Position numbers and translations under genes: made by a program. A DNA stretch of 64,000 nt from a bacterium (GTDB lineage Bacteria > Patescibacteriota > Andersenbacteria > UBA10190), in NCBI GenBank assembly GCA_002686445.1, contig NZCO01000007.1:1-64000 (forward strand). The letters run 5' to 3'. Every line of letters starts with the position of its first letter. Position 1 is the stretch's first letter. Under the pieces are notes generated by a model, which saw nothing but the letters and a program-made list of their open reading frames with translations, was not told where the DNA came from and made no database searches. Positions 8,551 through 16,763 of the stretch are shown piece by piece.

Positions 8551-9108
8551 ATGTATGAACGCTTTACTGACCGCGCTCGCAAAGTTATGCAGCTGGCCCA
8601 TCAAGAAGCGCTGCGGATGAATTTTGAGTACATCGGCACAGAGCACGTCCTGCTCGGATTGATTAAAGAGGGTTCGGGTGTTGCAGCACATGTGCTCAAG
8701 AATTTCGACATGGGCCTGCTCAATGTTCGCCAACAGATTGAGAAGCTCCTTGGGGCCGCACCTGCTGACAGGGTCGTGATAGGCAAGCTGCCGATGACAC
8801 CGCGCGCCAAGCGGCTTCTCACATTCGCCGCGGCGGAAGCCCGCAATCTAGGGCACAACTGCGTCGGCACCGAACACCTGCTCTTGGCTCTAACACGATT
8901 AGATCAGTCTGTTGCTTGTCACGTCTGGCTCAGCCTAGGACATCGAATTGAGGATGTGCGCAGTGAAGTGTTCCATATGCTTGACTGTGATGATACTGCA
9001 GTGCTACCGGTTGAAACGTATTCCACTACGCGCGTTATCTACGTTGTGGACACGCACACGGTTGTGTCAGGCTGGTGGAACTGGCTCTACAGAGTTGTTA
9101 TTGGCTAA
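8551..9108 (+). CDS. Stand-alone Clp_N double-domain protein
   Basis: A 185-residue protein made of two Clp_N (ClpC N-terminal) repeats. Repeat 1 begins MYERFTDRARKVM with YIGTEHVLLGL; repeat 2 is near 78-140 with CVGTEHLLLAL. No AAA+ ATPase domain follows. In ClpC the N-domain binds adaptors and substrates, so this may be a decoy, adaptor or sensor rather than an unfoldase (inference). Residues about 157-185 form a non-Clp module (TRV...WWNWL...IG) shared with the next gene. AAGGAG lies 7 bases before the ATG, after a leader of about 66 bases. A terminator separates it from its paralogue. Confidence 0.85.
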   Translation: MYERFTDRARKVMQLAHQEALRMNFEYIGTEHVLLGLIKEGSGVAAHVLKNFDMGLLNVRQQIEKLLGAAPADRVVIGKLPMTPRAKRLLTFAAAEARNLGHNCVGTEHLLLALTRLDQSVACHVWLSLGHRIEDVRSEVFHMLDCDDTAVLPVETYSTTRVIYVVDTHTVVSGWWNWLYRVVIG

Positions 9109-9112
9109 TTAG

Positions 9113-9138
9113 AACCGTTCACGTTGTGGGCGGTTTTT
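9113..9138 (+). terminator. Terminator between the Clp_N genes
   Basis: A 10-bp stem (9113-9122 AACCGTTCAC with 9126-9135, including two G-U pairs) and a GTT loop, with the T-run ending at 9138. The -35 box of the next gene begins 3 bases later, at 9141. Confidence 0.8.
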
Positions 9139-9140
9139 AA

Positions 9141-9172
9141 TTGACGAAACGCCCTAAAATTGGCACTATAAC
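9141..9172 (+). promoter_or_regulatory. Promoter of the second Clp_N gene
   Basis: TTGACG (9141-9146) and the CACTATAAC region (9164-9172). The surrounding 21-base block (9160-9180) and GTACGTTACCAA (9198-9209) match the leader of the first Clp_N gene almost exactly in sequence and spacing. Confidence 0.55.
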
Positions 9173-9242
9173 AACGCTTTTGAAGCACCATTAATTCGTA
9201 CGTTACCAACAAAACATATTCGTTTAGGCAAGGAGCACTGAC

Positions 9243-10352
9243 ATGTATGAACGCTTTACGGATCGAGCTCGCAAGACCATGCAGCTGGCCAATCAAGAAG
9301 CACAGCGGTATAACCATGAGTACATTGGCACTGAGCATATTTTGCTTGGCTTAGCCAAGGAAGCCTCAGGCGTCGCGGCTAATGTGCTCAAGAATCTAGA
9401 TGTTGACCCAAGGGTGATTGTGCGTGAGGTTGGAAAACTCCTGCTTTCTGGGCCCGACATGGGGGTCACTATGGGCAAGCTACCTCAGACCCCCAGGGCC
9501 AAGAAAGTCGTTGAGTTTTCCATGGATGAAGCACGCAACCTTCGTCACCATTACGTGGGGACCGAGCATATCTTGCTTGGATTACTTCGTGAACTGGAAG
9601 GCGTTGCCGCTCAGGTACTGATCAATTTGGGTCTGCAGCTTGAGGCTGTCAGGGAAGAAACACTGAGTCTTTTGGGTGAGGGCGACCGCGGCCAGTCGTT
9701 GCGCGAGCTAGCGGCGGAAGCAGATTTGCCGTCTACTGCGGAGCTGGTCTACGAGCACACTCGTGTCGTCTTCGCAGTGACTCCGGTTAAGATCGACTGG
9801 CTAAGTTGGCTGCGCTCGCGTCGGATAGGGATCAGCTTGCTCGGACTAACTCGGTACTTGTCGTTTTCAGCGGGCTCGACCGCTGCCAGTAACGAACCCA
9901 CAGGTCCGCCCAAGGAGAGCGATCAGGTAACGGCTGTGTGGCGCGAGGCAAACACTTTTGCGAAGGCGCAAAGGCGAGAATACTTGGCTCCAGCAGACCT
10001 TCTCTATGGTGTCGCGGTTTGGGCCACAGATCCGCTGAGAGTGGTGTTGCGCGAGTATAACATCAAGACCGGACCAGTCAGAGCGGCGGTTGAACTTGCT
10101 GTGGGTCTCGGAACTGCTGAGTTCACTATGACCACTCTGCCCAAAACGCCTAACGCCAGGGCGATTCGCAAGGCGATGTGTGACAGGGCAGCTGCAGCCG
10201 GTAGCGCTGAGGTTACGCTCCTTCATCTGGTCGAAGCATTGCTCGAAGAGCATGATGACGATCTATATCGGGTGATGATTCAAATCGGATCCCTACCAGA
10301 GCACCTAGCCGCGGAGATCCACCAGCGAGTGAGATTGGCGCAGCCCGCCTAA
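9243..10352 (+). CDS. Clp_N-repeat protein without ATPase domain (four repeats)
   Basis: A 369-residue paralogue of the gene before it. Two clear Clp_N repeats (1-70 with YIGTEHILLGL; 80-145 with YVGTEHILLGL) are followed by the shared non-Clp module (about 172-200, TRVVFAV...WLSWLRSRRIG). Two further diverged Clp_N-like repeats lie near 230-290 (YLAPADLLYGV) and 300-365 (EVTLLHLVEAL). There is no Walker motif. AAGGAG precedes the ATG by 7 bases. The product is probably a cytoplasmic binding protein, and whether it partners ClpP/ClpC is not visible here. It has its own terminator. Confidence 0.85.
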   Translation: MYERFTDRARKTMQLANQEAQRYNHEYIGTEHILLGLAKEASGVAANVLKNLDVDPRVIVREVGKLLLSGPDMGVTMGKLPQTPRAKKVVEFSMDEARNLRHHYVGTEHILLGLLRELEGVAAQVLINLGLQLEAVREETLSLLGEGDRGQSLRELAAEADLPSTAELVYEHTRVVFAVTPVKIDWLSWLRSRRIGISLLGLTRYLSFSAGSTAASNEPTGPPKESDQVTAVWREANTFAKAQRREYLAPADLLYGVAVWATDPLRVVLREYNIKTGPVRAAVELAVGLGTAEFTMTTLPKTPNARAIRKAMCDRAAAAGSAEVTLLHLVEALLEEHDDDLYRVMIQIGSLPEHLAAEIHQRVRLAQPA

Positions 10353-12584
10353 CTATATGCCGTTTGCTTTTGCAAGCGGTTTTTTTCTTACCACCAATGC
10401 GACGCAGGCCAGTGCGGAGATAGTGCTTACAACAATTCCGAGAGCGAGCGGCCGAGGGCGATAGTGCATCTGCACTAGATGTGTACCCGGGGGAACATCA
10501 ATCGAACGGAAGAAAGGATCGACCTGGTTAATAGTTGCTGGCTGACCATCAATGGTGGCCTGCCAGCCTGGGTACCAGGTATCACGAACCAGCAATTCGC
10601 CCGCGGTATCAGTAGTGACGTCGAGTCGCACGTGCGCCGGTGATACTTGTTTGTAGGTAACCGGGGTAATGACCTCCGGCGTAATAAGCTCGGCGCGAGG
10701 GTAGGTACCGTTTACGTAGATGGTCCCGGCTGCTAATTCGTTTGCCGAGCCGTAGTATGTGCGCATTGTCTCGTCTTCGACTACGACGGCGGCGATGTTA
10801 AGTTCAGTGACCAAGGTGCCGAAGACTGGTGTGGTCAGACTACTACGCAGTGCTTCGAGCTGCTGACTATGCACAGTCATTGGCAGAGACGCCGGCCACT
10901 CAATGCCCGGCAGACCAAATTGGGCGTATGTAAGCGGGCCTAGTAGTTCTCGATTGCTCCTATCTGCTGCGGGTCGTCGTGAGGCAGGGTTAGTTAGCAG
11001 TAATCCCGTGTCACCACCCTCGCGTCGGAAGGTGGCGATGCGCGCGCGTCCGGCCCTAACTGAGTCCGGGACTTGCTCAAGCGCCGCGGGCGGCGCTAAC
11101 AGCGTTTGCCATGAAACCGCTGGGCTGGTGAGCGAAGCAATGATGATGAGCTCGGCTACGGCAATTGCAGTAACGACCCGCCGTTGCCGATACAGGAGAG
11201 CGGCTAAGCCAAGCGTTACCAGGGGCAAGAACGTGAACGGTGAGCGCCAGCTAAGCGCGGAAGTCTGTAGGCTGATTACCAACTGCTCAAGTTTATCGAT
11301 GTAGTAGGCGGGAGACCTGCCAGAAACCAACTCTGGGGCTCGCTCCTGTATAGCCTGGTAGGCTAACGCAGCACCGTTGTCAGGAACTAACCACAGGCCA
11401 ACATTGTAGAGCACGACCACCGCCAAGATAGCGACAAAGCCGACTCGCAAGTAGCGCCGCAGAAGCGCAGGCGTTCGTTGCAGATTATCAAACGCATGTG
11501 CGGCCAGTAGCGCACCAGCAAAGGTAGTAAACAATAGCCAGCGAGCGGGGGCGGAAAATAGCCACAGCGACGGCTCGAATCCCAGTAACCGGAACGGGGA
11601 CAGATTTCCTAGGGCAAGCAAGAAGGATACGAGCAGCAGTACCCACCAGAATCGCAATTGTCGTCTAATTCTCCAGGCCGCGGCTGCAAGCAGCAGCGGC
11701 AAGGTGCCAATAAAGAAACCATATTCAATCTCGAGCCGTTTACCCCAATACGCTGCATCCGTATCAAAGAAGCGCGGGAATACGGCAGTCGGTAGATGAT
11801 ATAGCGGCCAGCTATGTTGGTTCGCCTGCGTCAGATCGAAGTCACCGCCCCCGCGATCAGACAGCCGGGTCAGCTCTGCTGTCGGCAGGAGCTGTGCAGA
11901 GGCTAAGCCAACTGCAAGCACTACAGCCAATAAGAAAACAAGGAGCAAGCGATGCCAGGGGAGACGATTCACCCAGCGCTGGTGGAACAAATACAGGGCC
12001 GTGATACCAGCGGTCATTAGGGGGGTTTGGATGTGACCGGCGAGGAAGGGCAGACCGAAAACAAGAGCTAGTAAGGCAAGGTGACGCGCGCGTGGCCGCG
12101 AAGCGCGAGCGACCGACTGGGCAACCAGCAACTGCCACGGTAGCCAACTCAACACAATAATGATGTTGAAATGAGTGGCGTGTTGCCATACGAATTGACT
12201 CAAGGCAAAAGCGCAGGCGCCGAGTATGGCGGCGAGTGCACTTACGCGTTGGGCGCGCAGTAGCAGATAGGTACCGGCGGCGGCTGCAAAAATATGTAGG
12301 TAAAACAGCGCCGGTAGATACAGCCAGATCGGGAACAGGCGACCAATGAGTAGTAACGGATAAAAGAAGCCTAATTGCGCAGAGGCGAGCACGGGGAACC
12401 CCCAGGCAATGTCGGGATTCCAGGAGGGGAGTCGACCAGCCAGCTGTTCACTCTGGAAGAAGGTCTCCAGGGGAATATACACGTCGGCGGTGTCACCCGT
12501 GCCGTAGTATTGGCCAGCAAAAATTGGCGCAGCCGCCAACCCAATTACTACTGCCAGGATTACCAGCACGGCGAGGCGTTTCAT
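10353..12584 (-). CDS. YfhO-like GT-C membrane protein
   Basis: A membrane protein of about 743 residues with roughly a dozen hydrophobic helices, then a C-terminal extracytoplasmic beta-domain and a last helix. The tail sequence RDTWYPGWQATIDGQPA and the final VPPGTHLVQMHYRP match the YfhO family, in which members act in lipoteichoic acid or glycan glycosylation. The N-terminal loop after helix 1 holds GQYYGTGDTADVY with acidic residues expected in GT-C enzymes. I choose the ATG at 12584, preceded at 6 bases by TACAAT; an in-frame start at 12608 is less likely. The 3' end is shared with the terminator of the converging Clp_N gene. Confidence 0.8.
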   Translation of the reverse strand: MKRLAVLVILAVVIGLAAAPIFAGQYYGTGDTADVYIPLETFFQSEQLAGRLPSWNPDIAWGFPVLASAQLGFFYPLLLIGRLFPIWLYLPALFYLHIFAAAAGTYLLLRAQRVSALAAILGACAFALSQFVWQHATHFNIIIVLSWLPWQLLVAQSVARASRPRARHLALLALVFGLPFLAGHIQTPLMTAGITALYLFHQRWVNRLPWHRLLLVFLLAVVLAVGLASAQLLPTAELTRLSDRGGGDFDLTQANQHSWPLYHLPTAVFPRFFDTDAAYWGKRLEIEYGFFIGTLPLLLAAAAWRIRRQLRFWWVLLLVSFLLALGNLSPFRLLGFEPSLWLFSAPARWLLFTTFAGALLAAHAFDNLQRTPALLRRYLRVGFVAILAVVVLYNVGLWLVPDNGAALAYQAIQERAPELVSGRSPAYYIDKLEQLVISLQTSALSWRSPFTFLPLVTLGLAALLYRQRRVVTAIAVAELIIIASLTSPAVSWQTLLAPPAALEQVPDSVRAGRARIATFRREGGDTGLLLTNPASRRPAADRSNRELLGPLTYAQFGLPGIEWPASLPMTVHSQQLEALRSSLTTPVFGTLVTELNIAAVVVEDETMRTYYGSANELAAGTIYVNGTYPRAELITPEVITPVTYKQVSPAHVRLDVTTDTAGELLVRDTWYPGWQATIDGQPATINQVDPFFRSIDVPPGTHLVQMHYRPRPLALGIVVSTISALACVALVVRKKPLAKANGI
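10360..10386 (+). terminator. Terminator of the Clp_N gene inside an antisense coding end
   Basis: Stem CCGTTTGC/GCAAGCGG (10360-10367 with 10372-10379, one G-U pair), a TTTT loop and a T-run (10380-10386). The same bases encode the last residues (KKPLAKANGI) of the minus-strand YfhO-like protein. Confidence 0.85.
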
Positions 12585-12660
12585 GCGATAATTGTAAGAT
12601 GAAACCACATATGAAGCCCAGGCTTTACAGATGGGCTAACATCCGTACTGTAAGGAAAAT

Positions 12661-14685
12661 ATGACGGTATCGAAGCAAATTATAGCCACCGTATTATTGG
12701 GTTTATTGGCTTTTAGCCTGCGTTTTCCCGGCGCAGGCTCATTTACGACAGTTGATGAGTTTAATTGGATGGGACGCAGTCAAACCTTTTGGCACGAGCT
12801 ATTCTACGACCGGGACATAGGAGGCACGTTTGTCACCAGTCACCCTGGAGCTACGGCCACGTGGTTGGCCGGTGCAGGTATCTTTTGGCAAGAAAATCAG
12901 TTGGGCCAAGAGTTTAGTGCCAACAACGTGGCCCATTTCCGACGCTACGCCACCGCGCCAATTGTGCTGACTATCGCCGTTCTGATTGCTGTGGTTACAG
13001 CGCTGGCCATTAGCGTCTTTGGTTTAGTGCCGGGAATTATCACTGGGCTCATCTTGGCAACTGAACCGTATCTGATCGGGATGGGACAAGTGGTGCATTT
13101 GGATATGTTGCAGGCCTTGTTCATGCTCACCGCGCTGCTGGGCGTCTTACGCATGCGCGTCGACAAACATCGCAAATGGATTTGGTTGGTGGGCGTTATG
13201 TTTGGTCTCGCACTGGCTACCAAGATGGTGTTGGCATTGTGGCTACTACCATTCATTGGCTGGCCCTTGGTTACTGCGTTGGCCCTTCGTCGAGGGCGAA
13301 ACGCGATTATCGTAGAAGTTAAACGAGTATTCACTATTATCGTGCTGGGAGTAGTAGCGCTGGCTATACTTTGGCCAGCCTTGCTCGCGCAACCTGATTT
13401 CCAGCTGGGGTATATCTCACGGGATACCGGGAGCGTGATCACTCAAGAACATGTCGCCCTGTCAGCGGGTAGCGACCCGATCGCTCCTTGGACATTCTAT
13501 GCGCGTACGTTCCTGGCTCGTAGTTCACTACTTGTCCTCGCTGGTACTCTGGCGGCTGTGCTCGTGCTCGCCTATCGTCGCCAAAAATCATGGCAGTGGC
13601 ACGACATAGGCACAGTTTTACTCTATTTATTGGGCTATCTTATTGCGATTAGTTTTGCGGCCAAAAAGGCTGATCGCTATGCCCTGCCTGCCCTGGCTGC
13701 ATTGCCGCTGCTCGTTGGCTGGGTAGTTGCCTTATTACTGCCGATAGCGACCGTTCGTATTAAGCAGTTACGTACTGCCAAGCAAACCACCGTAGTGGCG
13801 ATTGGCGCTATTTTGGTTATTGGTCTGGCGAGCGCTTGGCTCTGGCTGCCACACGCAATTGCGTACAATAACCCGCTGTTCCCTGACCTGCGCTCACGGT
13901 CACAGCAGGGCTGGGGAGAAGGCCTTGAGGATGCGGCTGCTTGGCTCAATCAATTGCCGGATGCTGAACAGATTCGTGTCGCCTCCTGGTATCAGTCTGC
14001 CTTTCGCGCTCACTTCAATGGATTAACCACCTCGTTGTCCGCGCGTGATGATTATCGCGTTACCTACCTCGTGACGTATCGCAACATGGGCGGTCGCGCG
14101 GGGGATACGCTCGCCAGCGATGTGCTTGATGAGTTTAAGAACCAAACACCCGTTCATGTGGTGAGCATCCGGGGACTAGAATATGCCTGGATATATAAGC
14201 TGAATAATGTGGGTGAATATATCAAGACAGCAGGAGAATTAACTACCGGGGTGGAGCACGGTCAAACTATTACTGTTGAGGACGACGGCTGGAGCTTCAT
14301 GGAGATCGGCTTTGCTACCTATGGTGACCGGGCAAATACAGAAGATGTGCTGGTGCATATCAGACAGAGCATCGCTGATACCAGAGATATTCGAACCATA
14401 CGGATACCGGTTGCGGATATCATCGATAATAAGTGGCACGAGATTGAGTTTGAGGAAATCCAAGATAGCGGTAACAAGACATACTACGTCGCTATTACCA
14501 GTCCTACAGCAACGGCGGGGAACGCGATCACCACTCGATACACCGATTCCGACATTCAGTCGGGCCAGCTGTTCATTCGTCGGCATGCTCGCCGGTTAGG
14601 AGAAGACCAAGCCCAGTATCTGCGTGCGGGAGACTTAGCTGTCCGCGTGCCGTACTGGCAGTTTATTACGCACGATACGCAATGA
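12661..14685 (+). CDS. GT39/PMT-like GT-C protein with C-terminal beta-domain
   Basis: A 674-residue membrane glycosyltransferase with about 11-12 helices. The first outer loop has the catalytic-type VDE (D32, E33) and HPGATATWLAG (61-71). AKKADRYALPAL and GWGEGLEDAAAWL follow in the same order as in its paralogues. After the membrane core come a short soluble segment and a beta-rich domain (about 530-640) with GQT, FATYGDRANTEDV and AITSPTA, homologous to the N-terminal domain of the 5784 product. AAGGA precedes the ATG closely. The stop overlaps the next start as ATGA, so both paralogues are co-translated. Confidence 0.85.
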   Translation: MTVSKQIIATVLLGLLAFSLRFPGAGSFTTVDEFNWMGRSQTFWHELFYDRDIGGTFVTSHPGATATWLAGAGIFWQENQLGQEFSANNVAHFRRYATAPIVLTIAVLIAVVTALAISVFGLVPGIITGLILATEPYLIGMGQVVHLDMLQALFMLTALLGVLRMRVDKHRKWIWLVGVMFGLALATKMVLALWLLPFIGWPLVTALALRRGRNAIIVEVKRVFTIIVLGVVALAILWPALLAQPDFQLGYISRDTGSVITQEHVALSAGSDPIAPWTFYARTFLARSSLLVLAGTLAAVLVLAYRRQKSWQWHDIGTVLLYLLGYLIAISFAAKKADRYALPALAALPLLVGWVVALLLPIATVRIKQLRTAKQTTVVAIGAILVIGLASAWLWLPHAIAYNNPLFPDLRSRSQQGWGEGLEDAAAWLNQLPDAEQIRVASWYQSAFRAHFNGLTTSLSARDDYRVTYLVTYRNMGGRAGDTLASDVLDEFKNQTPVHVVSIRGLEYAWIYKLNNVGEYIKTAGELTTGVEHGQTITVEDDGWSFMEIGFATYGDRANTEDVLVHIRQSIADTRDIRTIRIPVADIIDNKWHEIEFEEIQDSGNKTYYVAITSPTATAGNAITTRYTDSDIQSGQLFIRRHARRLGEDQAQYLRAGDLAVRVPYWQFITHDTQ

Positions 14686-16652
14686 AGAGGTCGATCGGCG
14701 TTTTTATCGTCCTGGCGATCACGCTCGTAGCCCTGGTCGTTCGGTTGCCGGGGTTGGGAACGTTTATGACTGTCGACGAAGAATCCTGGATGCTACGCAG
14801 CGGTGAGTTTTGGCACAAACTCGTACAACAAGGTGATCCAGGAGGGACGTTCTTGACTACGCATCCCGGAGCCACCACTATGTGGTTGGCGGGTGCGGGA
14901 ATCGCGGCGCAGGAAGCGCGCCTAGGTTTTAACATCGATACGTCGAACTTACGACACTTCCGACTAGCGGCGACCTTGCCCATTGCGATTGCCACCTCGC
15001 TGCTTATCGGGCTGATAACGCTGTGGCTCGTTCCTGTTATAGGTAAGCCGCAGGCGATAGGAGGCGGCGTGGTGCTGGCTACAGCTCCCTTTTTGACGGG
15101 TCTGAGTCAAATTGTGCACCTTGATGCCTTGTTGGCTTTGTGTATGGTCGGCAGTCTGGTCTGTTGGTTAGGCTTTATGCATGATGGACGATGGTCTCGC
15201 GCTATCGGCGCTAGCGTTTTAGCAGGCCTGGCGCTGGTTACGAAGTTCATAGTAGCGAGCTGGCTTGTTCCCGTGCTGGGACTCATCGCGCTATGGCACG
15301 TACGTCGGGACCTTGCATCATTCTGGCCCTGGTTGGTTCGTGTGGTTGGTTTGGCGCTGGGCATCACGGTGTTGACTGCCTTCATAGCCTGGCCGGCACT
15401 ATGGGAAAAAACTGACCTGACTGCATCGTTTGAACGAGACATCGCAAACGTGGTCACGCAGGAGCACACTGCATTAGAAATCAGTCGTGACCCGATTGCC
15501 CCAGCTAGTTTCTACCTGCGTACCGTGGCCGGGCGGGTACCGATCCACACGTTATTACTACTGGCCGCTGCAGTTGTTGTGTCAGTTCGAGCTTTGCGAC
15601 AGCGCCAGGGAAAGAGCGCGCCACTTGTCTGGTTCCTGATATATGCAATTGGTTTCTTAGTCCTTCTCACATTTGCAGCAAAGAAGGCTGACCGCTATGC
15701 GCTGCCGGCGCTGGCTGCCTTCTCGGTGCTCGCCGGTTGGCTTGGGACCGCGGGCTGGTTACATCTTGCAGCCCGCTTTGGTTGGACAGCTCGCTGGCGC
15801 AGTATCAGCGCCGGAATACTCGTTCTCCTACTGGTGGCCGTCCCGCTGCTCATCTCTCCGCATGCCAGCGCCTATATGACACCATTCGGGCGATCCGTAC
15901 TGCCACTGCCGCAGCAAGGCTGGGGACAGGGTCTGGAACAGGCAGCTACTTGGCTCAATACGCACCCGCTGGCTGATCAAGTACGCGTCGCGTCCTGGTA
16001 TCCGTCAGTCATGCGTGCCTACTTTAACGGGGAAACGTTTAGCTTAAGCTCTCGCCATGATGATCGCGTTAGCTATATCGTTACCTACCGCAACATGGAG
16101 GGTAGGGAGCAAGACGACATAGCCAGCAACGTATTGGACGAACTGGTAGAGCGCCTACCAGTGCATGTGGTGAACGTGAATAACGTTCCCTACGCCTGGA
16201 TTTATAAAACAGACAGTCTGGTACTGTATGACCGAAACATTGGAGAGCTGACTAATGACGTACTAGTAGGGCAAACGTTCACATCGCCAACAGCCTCACT
16301 GAGTGCAATCGATATAGGCTTTGCTACTTTTAGCAGCAGGGCTAATACACAGGACGTGATCGTAACTTTGTACAATGGTATTGGCGGAGAGACGCTGCGA
16401 ACAGTGGTAACTTCGGCAACCGATATTGAGGATCGTTCTTGGCACCGCTTTAGCTTCGAGCCACTTACTGTGGAGGCGAGTAGGGAGCTATATATCACCG
16501 TGACTAGCCCGACGTCCACGCCGGGTGATGCGGTGACGGTATTGTATGCCAATGCGGATATTGCTTCAGGTTCGATGCAGCAGCAGCGTGCTGCAACGAG
16601 TGAACTAAAGACATCACTAGGCGCTGATATTGCCTACCGGCTGTACCCGTAA
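14682..16652 (+). CDS. Tandem paralogue: GT39/PMT-like GT-C with C-terminal beta-domain
   Basis: A 656-residue protein that aligns with the upstream gene almost position for position: VDE at D32/E33, HPGATTMWLAG at 61-71, AKKADRYALPAL and GWGQGLEQAATWL. The C-terminal beta-domain (about 527-635) reads VGQTF, GFATFSSRANTQDV and SPTSTPGDAVTV, closer to the copy in the 5784 protein than to its tandem partner. It begins inside the stop of the upstream gene (ATGA). Likely role: transfer of a polyprenyl-linked sugar outside the membrane; substrate unknown. Confidence 0.85.
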   Translation: MKRSIGVFIVLAITLVALVVRLPGLGTFMTVDEESWMLRSGEFWHKLVQQGDPGGTFLTTHPGATTMWLAGAGIAAQEARLGFNIDTSNLRHFRLAATLPIAIATSLLIGLITLWLVPVIGKPQAIGGGVVLATAPFLTGLSQIVHLDALLALCMVGSLVCWLGFMHDGRWSRAIGASVLAGLALVTKFIVASWLVPVLGLIALWHVRRDLASFWPWLVRVVGLALGITVLTAFIAWPALWEKTDLTASFERDIANVVTQEHTALEISRDPIAPASFYLRTVAGRVPIHTLLLLAAAVVVSVRALRQRQGKSAPLVWFLIYAIGFLVLLTFAAKKADRYALPALAAFSVLAGWLGTAGWLHLAARFGWTARWRSISAGILVLLLVAVPLLISPHASAYMTPFGRSVLPLPQQGWGQGLEQAATWLNTHPLADQVRVASWYPSVMRAYFNGETFSLSSRHDDRVSYIVTYRNMEGREQDDIASNVLDELVERLPVHVVNVNNVPYAWIYKTDSLVLYDRNIGELTNDVLVGQTFTSPTASLSAIDIGFATFSSRANTQDVIVTLYNGIGGETLRTVVTSATDIEDRSWHRFSFEPLTVEASRELYITVTSPTSTPGDAVTVLYANADIASGSMQQQRAATSELKTSLGADIAYRLYP

Positions 16653-16671
16653 ACTTTCCACAATAAAACCA

Positions 16672-16699
16672 TTGCGGCCAATAATTGGCCTGGTAAACT
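16672..16699 (+). promoter_or_regulatory. Promoter with a perfect palindrome in its spacer
   Basis: TTGCGG (16672-16677), a 16-base spacer and an extended -10 TGG-TAAACT (16694-16699). The palindrome GGCCAATAATTGGCC (16676-16690) nearly fills the spacer, where a bound dimeric repressor would block polymerase. No T-run follows, so it is not a terminator for the upstream gene. The leader (about 58 bases) holds a small hairpin (16735-16748) just before AAGGAG. Confidence 0.6.
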
Positions 16700-16763
16700 G
16701 CTAAACGGCCTTGAAGCAGGGTGCACATTTCACTTGGACATTCGTCCATAAGGAGAAGAGGCA

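Noticed and set aside
12945..13442. Long antisense open frame inside the 12661 GT-C gene
   Set aside because: Low-complexity composition (T, S, A, I rich), no ribosome site, and the sense frame carries conserved family motifs; it is a shadow.
16676..16690. Terminator for the 14682 gene
   Set aside because: The palindrome has no T-run and sits within a well-spaced promoter, so an operator is the better explanation.
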